Part shown: positions 34,096-44,976 of the stretch, one piece after another | How positions within the stretch are numbered: position 1 is the stretch's first letter | How the letters are laid out: each line of letters starts with the position of its first letter | Assembly (NCBI GenBank): GCA_015501605.1 | Contig: JADNRZ010000012.1 | Coordinates: 1,240,001 to 1,304,000, forward strand | Direction: 5' to 3' | Length of the DNA: 64,000 nucleotides | Source of the DNA: Panaeolus papilionaceus | Lineage: Eukaryota > Basidiomycota > Agaricomycetes > Agaricales | Notes under the pieces: model-generated | The model's input: only the letters and a program-made list of their open reading frames with translations | Databases searched by the model: none | Told to the model about the DNA's origin: nothing | Made by a program: the position numbers and the translations under genes

Positions 34096-35763
34096 TTAAG
34101 TATGAATCGAATGGGGCTTAAAGAAACCGGATTGAGTCGCAAGTTTACCTACTGCCAACGTAAGTATGAGGACACTAACACTTACCCCGGCGAAAATGGT
34201 TGGGCTTGACCAATGATACTCTCTGGTAATAAGTGCACCTGATATCGGCGTGGCTAGATTCATATCACAATACCAATTAGATTATCAATAAAAGCGTTTC
34301 TCAGTATTCCAACATACTGAAGAGCCCAAATATCCCTGGAAATTTAGCGATCAGTCCTGACTCAACTCGCATCATGATTCTTGTGATACACGCAACTCAC
34401 CTCCCCATCCAAAGTATATACACATGCGCTGACCAATCTCATTGGCATCCTTAGCGAGGGCTAGTCGGGACAGGTCATGTGGTCAGGACAATGCAGTATG
34501 AATTAAGAAGCAGGGTATGCGAACCACACCTATCACTGCTGGGGTTAATGCAATTGCCGCACCAGAAGTGAAACCAAAGAATATGGCAAACAGAGCCGTT
34601 CCCACCATATCACGTATGGCCAACATGCAAAGAATGACAAACCCAGTGGCCGTCGTGCAGAAAACGCCCAAATTGAAAACGCCAAGACGGGGAGCAAGCA
34701 GCGCAGGGATGATTCGGCCCACCAACGAGGCCGCATTTAGGATCGACAACTTCCGCAGTACGTCAGAACCCATCGAAGCGATCAAGTTGAATGTCTCACA
34801 GAGTAAAAGGCGAAATCCTCGCTAACACCGTGCAGGATGGCGTCCAGCTGGATATAAAAGACCGAGAAAAATAGGCCTAGGAAGCACGGGACGGCGCTGA
34901 GTGCAAATCGGCTTTAGCGATGTCAACTGGATCAGCGGTTCGATCGAACATACCTGACTAAGAAAACAAAATACGCGGGATCTTTCTTCGGGTTGAGCCA
35001 TCGCTTAATCTGAGACGCTGAAACGCTGGTGGTCTTGGGAGGTAGGCGTGTTCTCATTAAGGCCAGAGCAATAAGTGGAAGAGTTAAGTTAAGGCCTGCA
35101 CTGATGCGCACGCCATTATGAAAACCGATATTAGGATTGGAGAAGAAGCGATTGAGCATAATCAGGTGTAGAACAGCACCTGTAGAGTTCGAAAAGGTGA
35201 ATAATCATTGAGACTCTGACTTCTGAGATCGGCATATATTTACCTAAGGCTGAACCAGAAGAAATTATACCGACTGCGATCGGTCGCATCCTTTGGAAAT
35301 AGTGAGCAGCAATCCCAAGGCCTATGGACCATTAGTGAGCGACCACAATCACCTCTGAAAAGACGTGAAACCCACTTGGTGCATATGAAATCCCTGTGGC
35401 AAATCCAAGCGATATACCATTTGTCAAAAATACCGGTCAGCAATTGTGAGTGATATGCGAGAATGTCAATATCCTCATCGATCGACCCACCTGGTAATAC
35501 TGGTTTGGGTGTGATAAAGACAACATGAACACTGTAAATGCATGAATTTAGCGACCGGAAGAAACTGATAAGATCAGACATACGGGCAATGGCATGGAGC
35601 AGCACGCTGAGGCTCATCAAGTGGTAGCTAAAAAAACATGCGTTAGCAGTCGGTACATTTGCGTTTCATAGCAAGTTTCGCGTACAAGTAGCCCTTGTCG
35701 AATATACGTCCGGTAAAGGCACCACACGAAAATGTTAGAAATATCTGTACCCCGCCGATCCAG
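34096..35763 (-). pseudogene. MFS monocarboxylate-type transporter, 5'-truncated
   Basis: Major facilitator of the fungal monocarboxylate-permease (SLC16-like) family, normally a 12-helix plasma-membrane carrier. Eleven exon pieces can be followed on the minus strand (35763-35686, 35627-35584, 35531-35491, 35433-35376, 35321-35244, 35179-34954, 34896-34800, 34749-34530, 34460-34401, 34335-34318, 34253-34096), totalling about 359 residues. Landmarks: WIGGVQIFL, DKGYFYHLM, ALFMLSLSHPNQYYQ, GIISSGSALG, FFSNPNIGFHNGVRISAGLN, SILNAASLVGRIIP and a last helix near FAGVSVSVLILTLAVG. The first exon or exons (about 90-100 residues, helix 1 and part of 2) are missing: upstream of 35763 the sequence turns into an unrelated fragment. 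The acceptor before 35433 reads CG instead of AG, and the upstream frame there has a stop. The rest is well preserved, so loss is recent. Confidence 0.78.
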
Positions 35764-35859
35764 CTATTATGATGGAAAAAAAAAAAGACGAGCTGCGTGT
35801 CGGACTTGGACTGTGAACGCGATCGAAGCACACATGAAGTTCAAGTTGAAGAGACCGTC

Positions 35860-35948
35860 ATTCGCACCAACCCACGTGCTCTATACCTCCAGGAACTTGA
35901 AGTCGTGTGCGCCTTCCAACGATGGTTCTTCCCGTCTTTCAGAATGTG
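35860..35948 (+). pseudogene. C-terminal fragment of an F-box-like paralogue
   Basis: Encodes LQELEVVCAFQRWFFPSFRM followed by a stop, closely matching the last residues (VVCIFQRWFFPSFR) and stop of the gene at 10463-11410. Only the tail is present. It abuts the truncated 5' end of the transporter and lies just before a NACHT remnant, so it marks a rearrangement junction. Confidence 0.65.
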
Positions 35949-36106
35949 ATTTTTGTTTGTTTATATCTCCCGCTGGCATAACTTTTTTCTAGCTTTCTAC
36001 TTTTTGAACTTCAGATCCCAGAGTGACTGTACATAGTCTTGTATGACGGCATTGGACTCTGATTAGAATTCCGCTTTTTAAAACCTTCTTTCGTTCCGAC
36101 CAGTCC

Positions 36107-37123
36107 ACCCACCAAATGGTCACCCGATTGCTCCAGAGATCCTGGAACGAGGACCGAGTCTTGATAGAGGTGCCGTTCTCCAGTCCCTGACTGGCTTTCA
36201 GCCTCAGGCTCTGTTGGGTACACCTCATCTGATTCCACCATCATTCATTTCTTGACTTCCTCTTCAACCAAGCTCGGGCTGGCGAGTGGCATGTTGACAT
36301 CGGCGCAGAGGCGGAGAGGCTATTTTAGACCTCAAGGCCTTTGAGATAGCTGGCTGTAAGTGTGTCGCAGCTCATGCTTGGTTCAATGTTATTAATTTCT
36401 CCCCCCTTTTTCCTCTACGCAGCTCAGGAGGACGCCGCATTCTGGCTTGAATCAATCCTCTCATCCCCTCCTTTACGCAATCTTCCTACTACACGTGCCT
36501 TACAGGCCAGACAATCTGCCAGGCTGGCATTTATCTGACTGGGACATGCATCTTCTAGGCAATACCTTCAACCAAAAAAATCATGCCCTGTCCCGAGCTG
36601 TTCCAGATCAACCACAACTCACTCGTTCTCGTCAACAGTAACCTTGAGCGAGGCAAAGGGGGAACTCTTCGTCGCACCTCATAGTTGCATGCGTTGCTGC
36701 GATAGGACGGCTGGCTGTAAGTGTGTCGTGTCTCATGCTTGGTTCAATGTTATTAATTTCTCCCCCCTTTTTTCCTCTACGCAGCTCACTTCAGTCGGCG
36801 TTTGAAGATTTCGCGAAATGGACCCCAGTTCCCGAGCGTCATGATGAGCAGTCTCTTTGCGAGAACACACCTCCCAACTGGGGGAACGATGCCAGAGAGC
36901 GAACGGTGCTCCTGGTGAAATCCTCTTGTCCACGAAAAAACCGAGGCTGGACGACAGAGCGGGTCGTGCACCTTATAGCGAGGAAACTAAAGAATCTAGT
37001 GGATGGGACGTTGGACAGAGAGAAGACAGCAAAAGGCCGGGTATATTCGAATTGGGCTTTGACGAATTTTATCTAGACTGGGCTGAGCGAATAATATCAT
37101 TAAAAGTGCACGGTGACCGGTAG
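36107..37123 (+). pseudogene. NACHT remnant b, chimeric
   Basis: Follows NACHT gene 2 from about position 24597 of the window: HPPNG..IAPEILERG then the end of exon 2, intron 2 and the first bases of exon 3. It then jumps into exon 4 (LLYAIFLLHVPYRPDNLPGW). At 36711-36787 a second, near-identical copy of intron 2 appears, followed directly by exon 6 (SAFEDFAKWTPVPERHDEQ) to the KRPGIFELGFDEFYLDWAER end and stop at 37123. The NACHT core is gone and the order is scrambled, so no working protein is possible, although the last exon is well kept. Confidence 0.85.
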
Positions 37124-37399
37124 AATTTGTATTTCCATGCATCAGCTACTCATACTATATGTTTCCGATTTTTTCAAAAGCTTTCATTTGCTTTCGTAAA
37201 CCATCCCGACTGCACAGTTTGGTATAAGGAAAGAACATTCCATGAGCCCTGACCCGTTAAAGAAATACAGCCGGCATGGTGGTGCTTCACTGCGTTATCG
37301 TTTGTGGGCGTAGTCCGTGTGGGACTCAATCGAGTAAACTCTAAGTACGTTTAGCCTCATTGCATCCTCTCTTTCTCTCACTAACACAATCGCCATACA
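37124..37399 (+). promoter_or_regulatory. CCCH-RBR upstream region (duplicated at 26283-26568)
   Basis: Spacer between the NACHT end and the RBR ATG. It is shared with 26283-26568, with conserved blocks including GCTTCACTGCGTTATCGTTT, TAGTCCGTGTGGGACT and a CTCTCTTTCTCTCACTAACAC-type pyrimidine tract just before the ATG. The pyrimidine tract is a likely start-site region; the other blocks are candidate control elements because they survive in both copies. Confidence 0.5.
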
Positions 37400-40276
37400 A
37401 TGTCTGTAGCTACCAGCAGTCGAAACTACAACCAAAGCAAGCTATGTCGATATGGACTCCAAGCAAATTGCCCCTTTGGTAATCGTTGCAAGTTCGAACA
37501 CAAAGCTCCTGAAGCAGCAAGCCAGATAATGTCTCCAAGCACATCGAGCCAAGTATGTTTGAGCATCATCGTTGTTGATATAGACTATCTGACTCAATCT
37601 CAACCTGGACAGGACAAACTAACACCCCGCAACCAACAGGATTCTGAGCGACAAGGCACAGGTCGTAAGAACAATGCCAAAGCAAGGGGCCGGGGTGGCA
37701 AGGTCAAGCAGAGTGAAGGACGAAATGTACGAATACTTCCAATCTACGACTCAGACATTTCTGACCTTTGGACACCTATTGATTAGGCAGCCCAAGCAAA
37801 CAACAGAAACAAAGGGAAAACAGTCGCAAGACCCACCATGGATGTCACTGCACCCGGATCCAATGAGGCGCCCAAGGATACAAGCACAAATGATGCCAAG
37901 GCACTGGACATACAAAGAGCCGAGGAGGCGGCAGAAGCAATCAAACGTGAAATCGAGCAGGAGCGGTTGGAAAGGCAGATGTGGGAGAGGAAGATAGCTC
38001 AGCAAAAGGCGGAGGACAAAAAGGTGGAAGAACACCTTCAGGAGGAAAGGGAGCGAGGCATGACTGTCATGGAGCATTATTTCGTGTCCGAGTCAAGCCT
38101 CATTACTTGCGGTGCTGGACTCGAGGTCCAACATGTCATTCCTGGCTTCGAACTCTGCCAAATCACCATCAGGAACCTCCCTTCTGACGCTAAACACGAC
38201 GAGGTCGAGGGTATTTTGATTCGGCAGGGAATCCCCAAGTCGGAATTTTTGCTCACTTCGTTGAAGAAGGAAAACAGGAAGGCCACCACCAAAGAGTCCG
38301 TAATCCTGGCTAAAGCGGAGCATGGAGAGATCGCGGCAGGGTTGGAAGGGTTAAACCTGCGCAATTCTGTCCTCAGCTTCGAGGTTACGCAGAATACGAA
38401 CTTCCGATCCGACACCATGGGTTCCAAGGACGACACGGTCTTGGCCGTCTGGTGGTTTGAACCAGCAACTACGATCAGGGCCACCTACGAAAGCGCCACC
38501 ATTGCTGCCAACTATCAGAGAACCATGAACCAGAAGCTTTTCAGGGGCAGGAGGATTCGAGCCGTTCTGGAGGACGCTCACAGCGCGCATGGGTTTGGTG
38601 GTATTATGGCAAATGGGCAAACCTCTGTCAGACTCTACAACCTGCCTGCCAACACTGCCATTGACGCCGACTTGATGGAATTCACTGGGACTTGTCTCAT
38701 GAGGGTCCTTTTCTCCGGGGGTTCATCCTCCTCAAATCCACGCGACACACTCACAGATCACCTGCGTCGCTACAACGGGATTCAAATGGACACCCTGCGC
38801 GATATACCACAGGAGGCATCCAAGGGAGAGCGCAAAATCGAGGTTCGATTTGATACCTGGGACAATGCAAAGGTCGTCTATGACTCTATCGACAAGAAGA
38901 AAATAGGCGGCACGATCTTCCGCCCTTGGCTACCACGTCAACTGCAGTACGAGATCAGGATTCCCAAGGAGCAGTACGAGGCGCAACGGGGATTCTGGAA
39001 CGAGCTTTCCCAGAAAAAGGAAGGCAGTGACGCCTTTGTCCAGATCAGGATCCCGAACGGCCCTCATCAACCCCACGTATTCGTCCGTGCATTGGGATCA
39101 AACAAGAAGACCGTCGGCGCTCTCAAAGTACGCGTTGAGCGGCTTGCTTCTGGGAGGACACTCGAATCTCAGACATACTGGCACTCTTCGTTTGCTACCA
39201 ATAAAGCATTGCCCCTTTTCCAACGTGTCAAGCGCGAAACTGGGGTCTTGGTCCGGAACGATTTCAAGACGCGTAGTCTCAAGATATATGGTGATGCCAC
39301 TAAACTCGACGATGCGTGCAGGATGCTGAAAGAAGAAGCCGATCGACTTCGTGGTGAAGAAGTGACCATCCCGATCGAGCCATGGATGGCGCGTTTCTTT
39401 GTCAGCAAGGGGCTTCAGGAGTTACAGGAACTGCTTGGCGAAGACCAGGTGCGACTGGATGTCATAACACAGAGGATCATCGTCAAGGGTGGAGACGAGG
39501 CTACGCAGCACGCCCATCGTCTTATCCAAGAGGCTCACACAAAGGGGAGAGTCGTATCTGGGTTTTCTGGCAAAGACAAAGATGCGGCATGTGCAGTGTG
39601 CACCGACACAGCGTCTCATCCAGAACGGCTGGTCTGTGGCCACACCTACTGTAAGGCGTGCTTAAAGCATTTCCTTGTCTCTGCAGCAGACGGGTCATCG
39701 TTCCCCATTACCTGTGTCGGTGGCGCCAACACATGCCGTTGGCCCATCTCCATCCCCGTCATCCGCAGCTTCCTCGTCCGCCAAACCTTCAACACTCTCG
39801 TAGAGAGTGCCTTTCGAGTCTACATGGAGAAAAACAGCAACAAATTCAAATACTGCACCACTGCCGATTGCAAGCAGATCTACCGTCATGGAGGAGACTC
39901 GGGCGACGTTCAATGCCCCTCTTGCTTCGCTGCGTTCTGTCCCAAGTGCGACGAGCCTCATGAGGACATGACATGCGCCCAGTGGAGGGCACACAAGGAC
40001 CCTGACGGCGAGCACGAGGGCCTGGGCAGTTTAGGATTCAAGAGATGCCCAAAGTGCAAGGTGTGGGCGGACAAGGCAGATGGGTGCAATCATATGACTT
40101 GCGCCATGTGCAAGACCCATTTCTGCTGGGTGTGTCTTGAAATGTTCCAGAAGAGCGGTGAAGTGTATGCACACATGAGCAGTGCTCATGGAGGTTATTG
40201 GGCCAATGGGAATCAGCAGCAAGGCAGTCAACGAGAAGGTGGTCAACGGGAAGGTGGGCGGTGCATTATTATGTAG
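37400..40276 (+). CDS. CCCH zinc-finger RBR E3 ubiquitin ligase with CaaX end
   Basis: Predicted RING-between-RING ubiquitin ligase, which passes ubiquitin through a catalytic Cys. Three exons (37400-37552, 37613-37726, 37787-40276) give 918 residues. Order: CCCH finger C16-x7-C24-x5-C30-x3-H34; basic linker; coiled coil (about 130-175); RRM-like and KH-like segments (about 200-670) with QITIRNLPSDA and SVRLYNLPANT; RING1 from Cys691 (CAVC..CGHTYCKACL); IBR (KYCTTADC..CPSCFAAFCPKC); RING2 from Cys843 (CPKCKVWADKADGCNHMTC) with the predicted catalytic Cys856. The protein ends CIIM, a CaaX box for farnesylation at Cys915. RNA-binding modules plus RBR suggest a ligase acting on RNA-protein complexes or sensing RNA; the lipid end suggests membrane attachment. 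Both are inference. The gene lies 276 bp after a NACHT remnant. Intact. Confidence 0.92.
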
Positions 40277-40689
40277 TCGGGAGGATGACAAGATCGATAT
40301 CTATGTACTAAGCCTCCACATGGTTGGAGATGAACGAAATCATGTCGTATTATACCTTGAAATTAAATCGCTTTCGTATGCTCCCTTTCTGCACCTCTGA
40401 ATGCGTCAGCTAGGAAGTCAATGGCTATGATCTTTCTCACATACCGTCGGTCTATGTCAGCCAAAATTCGTCATGGGTGGTTTGCTGGATGGATGGTCTC
40501 GATATCTGTAGTGACCTGTGTTACAAGATGATGAAATTAGACATGTAATAGGCTGCGCGCACCAGATTAGTATACCAAATACGAGTTCAGTGGTTGTTCA
40601 GACGCACCATGATTTACTTATCAACAATTCCCTAGTCGTCCCACCACGTCTTCGTGTGCATCGTGTCCATGAAGGCTTCAGTATGAGCA
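40277..40689. other. RBR 3' flank
   Basis: A/T-rich stretch with no supported gene; probably the ligase 3' UTR and spacer before the transposase remnant. Confidence 0.4.
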
Positions 40690-42084
40690 TGTGACCGACT
40701 TGCCATCCAAATTGCTGAACGTAGAATCACATCTGCGACATAGGAACGTGAATACAGAAAATAAATGCCAAGTCAACACTACGCACCCTGGGCACCAGTT
40801 TTGAACAATACACGCAGGTAAAACTTGCTCGGATTGTTCACCGATAGAATCCATCGGTGTATTTGACGAGTCCCCACTTTTCCATTTCATGCTTGAGGTT
40901 TTGGATAACGGTCTCAGTTGACCTATGAAAAAGCTGGCGACGAAAATTGCGGAATCTGTTGGAGTCTTCATGGTCGTTACTCGCTAAACAAAAGCGATCA
41001 ATAAAGCTCAACACTCGTAAAAAGGTCATCAGGGACGGACTTACTTTTTGGGGTCGCTATAAAGGCGACGAGGCCGAGATATACAATGGGTAATAGACAT
41101 TTTGACCGGTAGCAAGAGAAACTGCGGTCTTATCGCTTCCTAAAATGATTGGAAAAACGTTGAGCCATGATTGGTGGCGTCTTGGGCAAGAACGTCCTTG
41201 AAAAAGTGTAGTACGTTAAATAAATGTGCGTGAAATTTGAAGGGAAAAAAAGAAGTTAAATTCACTCACCAATTGGCGCCACAAGATCTCTGTAGCGTCG
41301 ACTTCCTAGCTCATCTGTGACTTGCTGCTGCGAAATCCATCTCCGTTGTGAAGTTGGGGTTTGAGAGTTAATTGTGCAACACTGAACGAGGATTCGGAAG
41401 AACACTTCGTATTCCTCGTGTTTCCACGAGGTCTTGTCACCAGAAGTGAGTTCCCTGTTGTAAGTTATTGTGAAAGATTGCCAAGGTACGTCACTCAGCT
41501 TCATTGCATCCATTGTGTCGTACATATGCTGTTTATTGAGAAAAGGTGGGTCGGTGTCTTCGTCCAAGGTCTCAGCCCAAATGACCACCAGCTCGTCTAT
41601 GGTTGTGCCAGAGACCTGCGATTTCCGATAGAGCAGGTTGACGAGACGAAACTGTGCACGGTCTTGAAACGGTGAGAAGTTGTTAGAGGATAAGTTTGCT
41701 GCAGGTGGTCGCGGAGTACCCGGAGAGAGAAATGCGCCATTATCGTCAGAAGGAAGACCTGTGATTGATTTAATACACGATTTCCTTTCAAAGTACTCAA
41801 GAGACGCACGTACCATTAAGCAAAGGATGTCGGTATGTTGTTTCTTTGTTGATCATCGGTCTCCAGTCATTAATTTCGGCGTCGACAGGTCATCTTGAGA
41901 GGATACTTAAGGGAGAGCTGGGGTTATGGCTTCCTAACATTACAGTGCTTGTGATTTCCGTTGTGGACAATTTAGAGGGATGGCGATGAGTACGCATGTA
42001 ATTACTCAGTCCAGAAGGCGTATGGGTGCAGGAGCAGACTCGACGAGGGATAAGTAAGGGGGTTAATGTTCGTGTCATTGGCAA
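40690..42084 (-). pseudogene. Plavaka-type transposase remnant
   Basis: Minus-strand pieces match the order of a Plavaka (CACTA-related) transposase. An N-terminal C2H2 finger CSCTHTPSGLSNYMRTH lies near 42030. Next come HPLLN joined to GLPSDDNGAFLSPGTPRPP across an intron (41815-41763), then FRLVNLLYRKSQVSGTTIDEL, DVPWQSFTITY, PIILGSDKTAVSLATGQN (near 41130), FRNFRRQLFH (near 40940) and ACIVQNWCPGC (near 40800). Spacing between blocks is much shorter than in complete elements, and stops and frameshifts separate them, so large parts are deleted. The 3' part of the transposase is missing. I did not find the element ends. Confidence 0.78.
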
Positions 42085-42459
42085 TTGCAGGCTCTAGCGT
42101 ATAGCACTTGAAAGCTTAGGATAGCAAAGAGTAAAGTAATGAAAGCAACGAGTCCACAGATCTAGTCCACTCAGACCCAAAATAAATAAGGTGAAAAATG
42201 TTTGTGTAGTTAACAGTGCTTTGTTAGGTTTCGTTCAACACCAGATCTCCAGGTCCACCAAGCAGATAATGTGAATGATAGCATATATATGACACCAGGA
42301 GCTGTGTTCCCAAACCCGGGATCATACGCTCAAGGAGTGCCAGATACAATACCGTCAATTACATTGATACAGCTGGGAGAGCAGTAGAGAGGAGGAGTCT
42401 GTGACCTTGTCGTAGTAACGAGTCGTACTTCACTGAACGGAACGTCACATGACAATGTT
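42085..42459. other. Short intergenic stretch
   Basis: Between the transposase remnant and duplicated spacer D1. No gene; the ends of the Plavaka element were looked for here and not recognised. Confidence 0.35.
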
Positions 42460-42715
42460 TGTCAATGACAAACTCATTGATTCAATGGTTGATGCTCAAT
42501 GCTCTCGTTGAACCTTGTTCTGAGATCTCCAACACTATTCACGATACCTCACTGTCTCTATTTCTCGATTTTGTCTTCTTTACATGATAGGTGAGTTATA
42601 ACTTGAGTTTATCTCTGTTCTTTCAACTCATCTTGACTCCCACTCTTTCCCTTCAGTTACTGTGACCTCATATCAGTCTATCATCAGCACACGCTCTAAA
42701 AATAAATGTGTTCAC
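42460..42715 (+). repeat. Duplicated spacer segment D1, copy 2
   Basis: Matches 26690-26945: shared GATAGGTGAGTTATAA, TTTCAACTCATCTTGACTCC-like and CATATCAGTCTATCATCAGC-like stretches. As in copy 1, a NACHT remnant follows, here after about 90 bp. Confidence 0.6.
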
Positions 42716-42799
42716 TCTGGCATGTTACTGTCAATTCAAGTCAACGGCGATGTTTAACAGAGGAATTACAGAAAGCATGCCTCGAACGACAGCGCTAAA

Positions 42800-43690
42800 T
42801 TGACGAGAAACGGAACGGGTTCAGCGGATTCTGTCAACAGAGAGTTTTGCCATTTAGGCCTTTATGCCTTTGAGCACGCTTACTGTAAGTGCGCATCTCA
42901 AAGTTGGGTGAATGTTGATAACTTCTCCCTTTTCTTTTTCTATGTAGCCCAGAAGGACGCCACATTCTGGCTTGAATCAATCCGTGGTGCACTCCCTGAC
43001 CGAGACTCTCAAGGAGACTTGCCTCAACGTGGCTTGATTTAACCTCATACCACCCAGGTCAAAGTTTCCTGCAAGAGTCGGGCTTAGCAGCAAACACTCC
43101 TTTTCTACGCTCAGAGTGCTATATCAACATCGGTGAGGTCTTGATGCAACATTTATCTACACACATCGTGCTGATGAGACTTCATCGACTCCTCAGTATT
43201 TCTAGTTGACGAATACATCCAGCCATATTGCTCTCGTCTCCTCCTTTACGCACTCTTCCTCCTTCATGTATCTTATGGGCCATACAATTTGCCTGGCTGG
43301 CATTTATCTGACTGGGACATGTATCTTATAGGCGATATCTTTGACCAGAAAATCATGTCTTGTCCCGAGCTGTTCCAGATCGACCACGACTCACTCATCC
43401 TCGTCAACCCCGAGTGAGGCAAAGGGGAAACTCGTCCTCACTCCTCATGGTTGCACACATTGCCGCGATACGCATCATATTTCAAAATTGTCGTGCCTCT
43501 AAACGACAGGCTTCTCGTTGCAGCGACGAAGATCGTTTTTCAAGCCATTACTCGCGTTGAGGCCCACGACCATCTAGACTGGTGCGCATCATAGTTTGTA
43601 TATGCTTTTGTCTACTTGGCTTATGTCCTATATCATAGACCACCTCGCAAATTTTGTAGGGTGGTTATTACAAAATCAGTCCCCACCAGA
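42800..43690 (+). pseudogene. NACHT remnant c (end of exon 2 to start of exon 5)
   Basis: Matches NACHT gene 2 from the end of exon 2 (LGLYAFEHAY) through intron 2, exon 3 (AQKDATFWLESI), exon 4 (LLYALFLLHVSYGPYNLPGW) and the first bases of exon 5 near 43660. Deletions and in-frame stops (a TGA in exon 4 near 43415, a frameshift in exon 3) abolish coding. Intron 2 is again exactly 63 nt and lacks stops, as in the intact gene. Confidence 0.82.
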
Positions 43691-43864
43691 GACCCGGAGG
43701 CTAATCGACCTTTCCGGAGAAAACATGTAGGGTACTGTACCAATTGTATTATGGTACATTATTAACAAGACGACTTGGGCCAAATTAGAGCATGTGTACT
43801 CAGTTGTCACTCATTGGGATTCGCCGGTTTGCAAGTTTCCTGCCCCTTTCCCTCTCAATGTGCT

Positions 43865-44260
43865 GATGGCCCAGCGTCGCTATCCTCCTGATTTTTTCGA
43901 TTTTTCTCTCCTTTTCCATTTATTCTTATTCGCATCGGCGCTCTGTTCACGCGTCGTATGCTCGTGGTTTCCATAAATCCGAGCATTTTCGTTCTATGAC
44001 CATGATTTTCTATCGTTTTACACATATCATGTATGTAGTTTACAAAGAATACCACCTCTTTCACTCTCTCGTACTTCGTATTTCGTCTTCGTATCTCTTC
44101 GTCGTCGTCGTCCGGTGCCCATGCGCACCTTCAGCTCTTCTATTTTTTATTTCGTCGTCTTCCTCCTTCTCCATTCACCTCTCACTCACCTCACCTATCC
44201 TTTCCTTCCCACTATCGCGTCCCTTTATCATCCTCACCCATCCCCACACGCACATCAGCG
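43865..44260 (+). repeat. Dispersed repeat R1, copy 3 (inverted)
   Basis: Inverse orientation to copies 1 and 2. It begins with GCCCAGCGTC (the complement of their common end) and contains CTTATTCGCATCGGCGCTC and GGTGCCCATGCGCACCTTC before running into C/T-rich sequence. The frames that open here are by-products of the low-complexity strand. Confidence 0.55.
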
Positions 44261-44976
44261 GCGAGTGCAGTCGGATTTGGGTCAGAAACGGATGAAGAAT
44301 ATGGTCCTCGTGCGACCCTGGAATAGGCCGAGCCTCCTGTTCCTTTTAGATGAAAGTGTTGAAAGTGCAATGCTAATTATACTCTATATTGATCATATCT
44401 CAGTGTTCTCTATTGACGACTCGTCGTCGAGGGTTGGCTAATGATTTGAGAGCGAAACTCTGAAAATATCATATTTGTGCTGAGTGTCGCAGGAGGTACT
44501 CACTATACTAGAGCCTGTAAGTTTAACGGAATGGTAGGGCGCCATGGCGCAGGACCAGGTCGGCGTCATTGATCTGAATGTTTCATATGGTCGTATAGCC
44601 CCATCATCGTATATGCCCAACATCACCAGTGCCCTCCTAGTACATCTCTCACACTTCACTGCACTTACACCACGTTCCGCCTCATCGTATCAAGCGGTGA
44701 GCTCCGGGACTGAATGGCTTATCAATATCACCCCAAACCGACGATGGAAGAGCTATTTTATTCGAATCGTTATGAAAAACAAAGACCCCTGGTGAAAGTG
44801 AAAAGTTATCAAATCCGTCAAGTACGACATGCCTCGCCTCAATATCCTAGCGCATGTCGCCTTTCGGGGTCCCCCTATAAATTATAGCATCAGGAAGAAG
44901 ACCGTCAAACGCAAACCACAAGTCCAACCCATCGAAAGAAAGACGAAAAAAAATCCAACATATAAATCTCCAATCA
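44261..44976. other. Intergenic, possible short ORF and TATA-like site
   Basis: A frame at 44544-44795 (83 residues) has an ATG in good context but no recognised features. TATAAAT occurs at about 44876 and 44963, the second just 14 bases before the ATG of the next gene; the first is the better-placed TATA candidate. Confidence 0.35.

Noticed and set aside
34517..34825. 102-residue plus-strand frame
   Set aside because: Antisense to transporter exons g and h, whose membrane-helix motifs are recognisable on the minus strand.
35989..36244. Two minus-strand frames of about 78 residues
   Set aside because: Antisense to the NACHT remnant b, which matches the intact NACHT gene on the plus strand.
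37751..40291. Antisense and alternate-frame proteins across the RBR gene
   Set aside because: All are shadows of a strongly conserved 830-codon coding exon with clear zinc-binding motifs.
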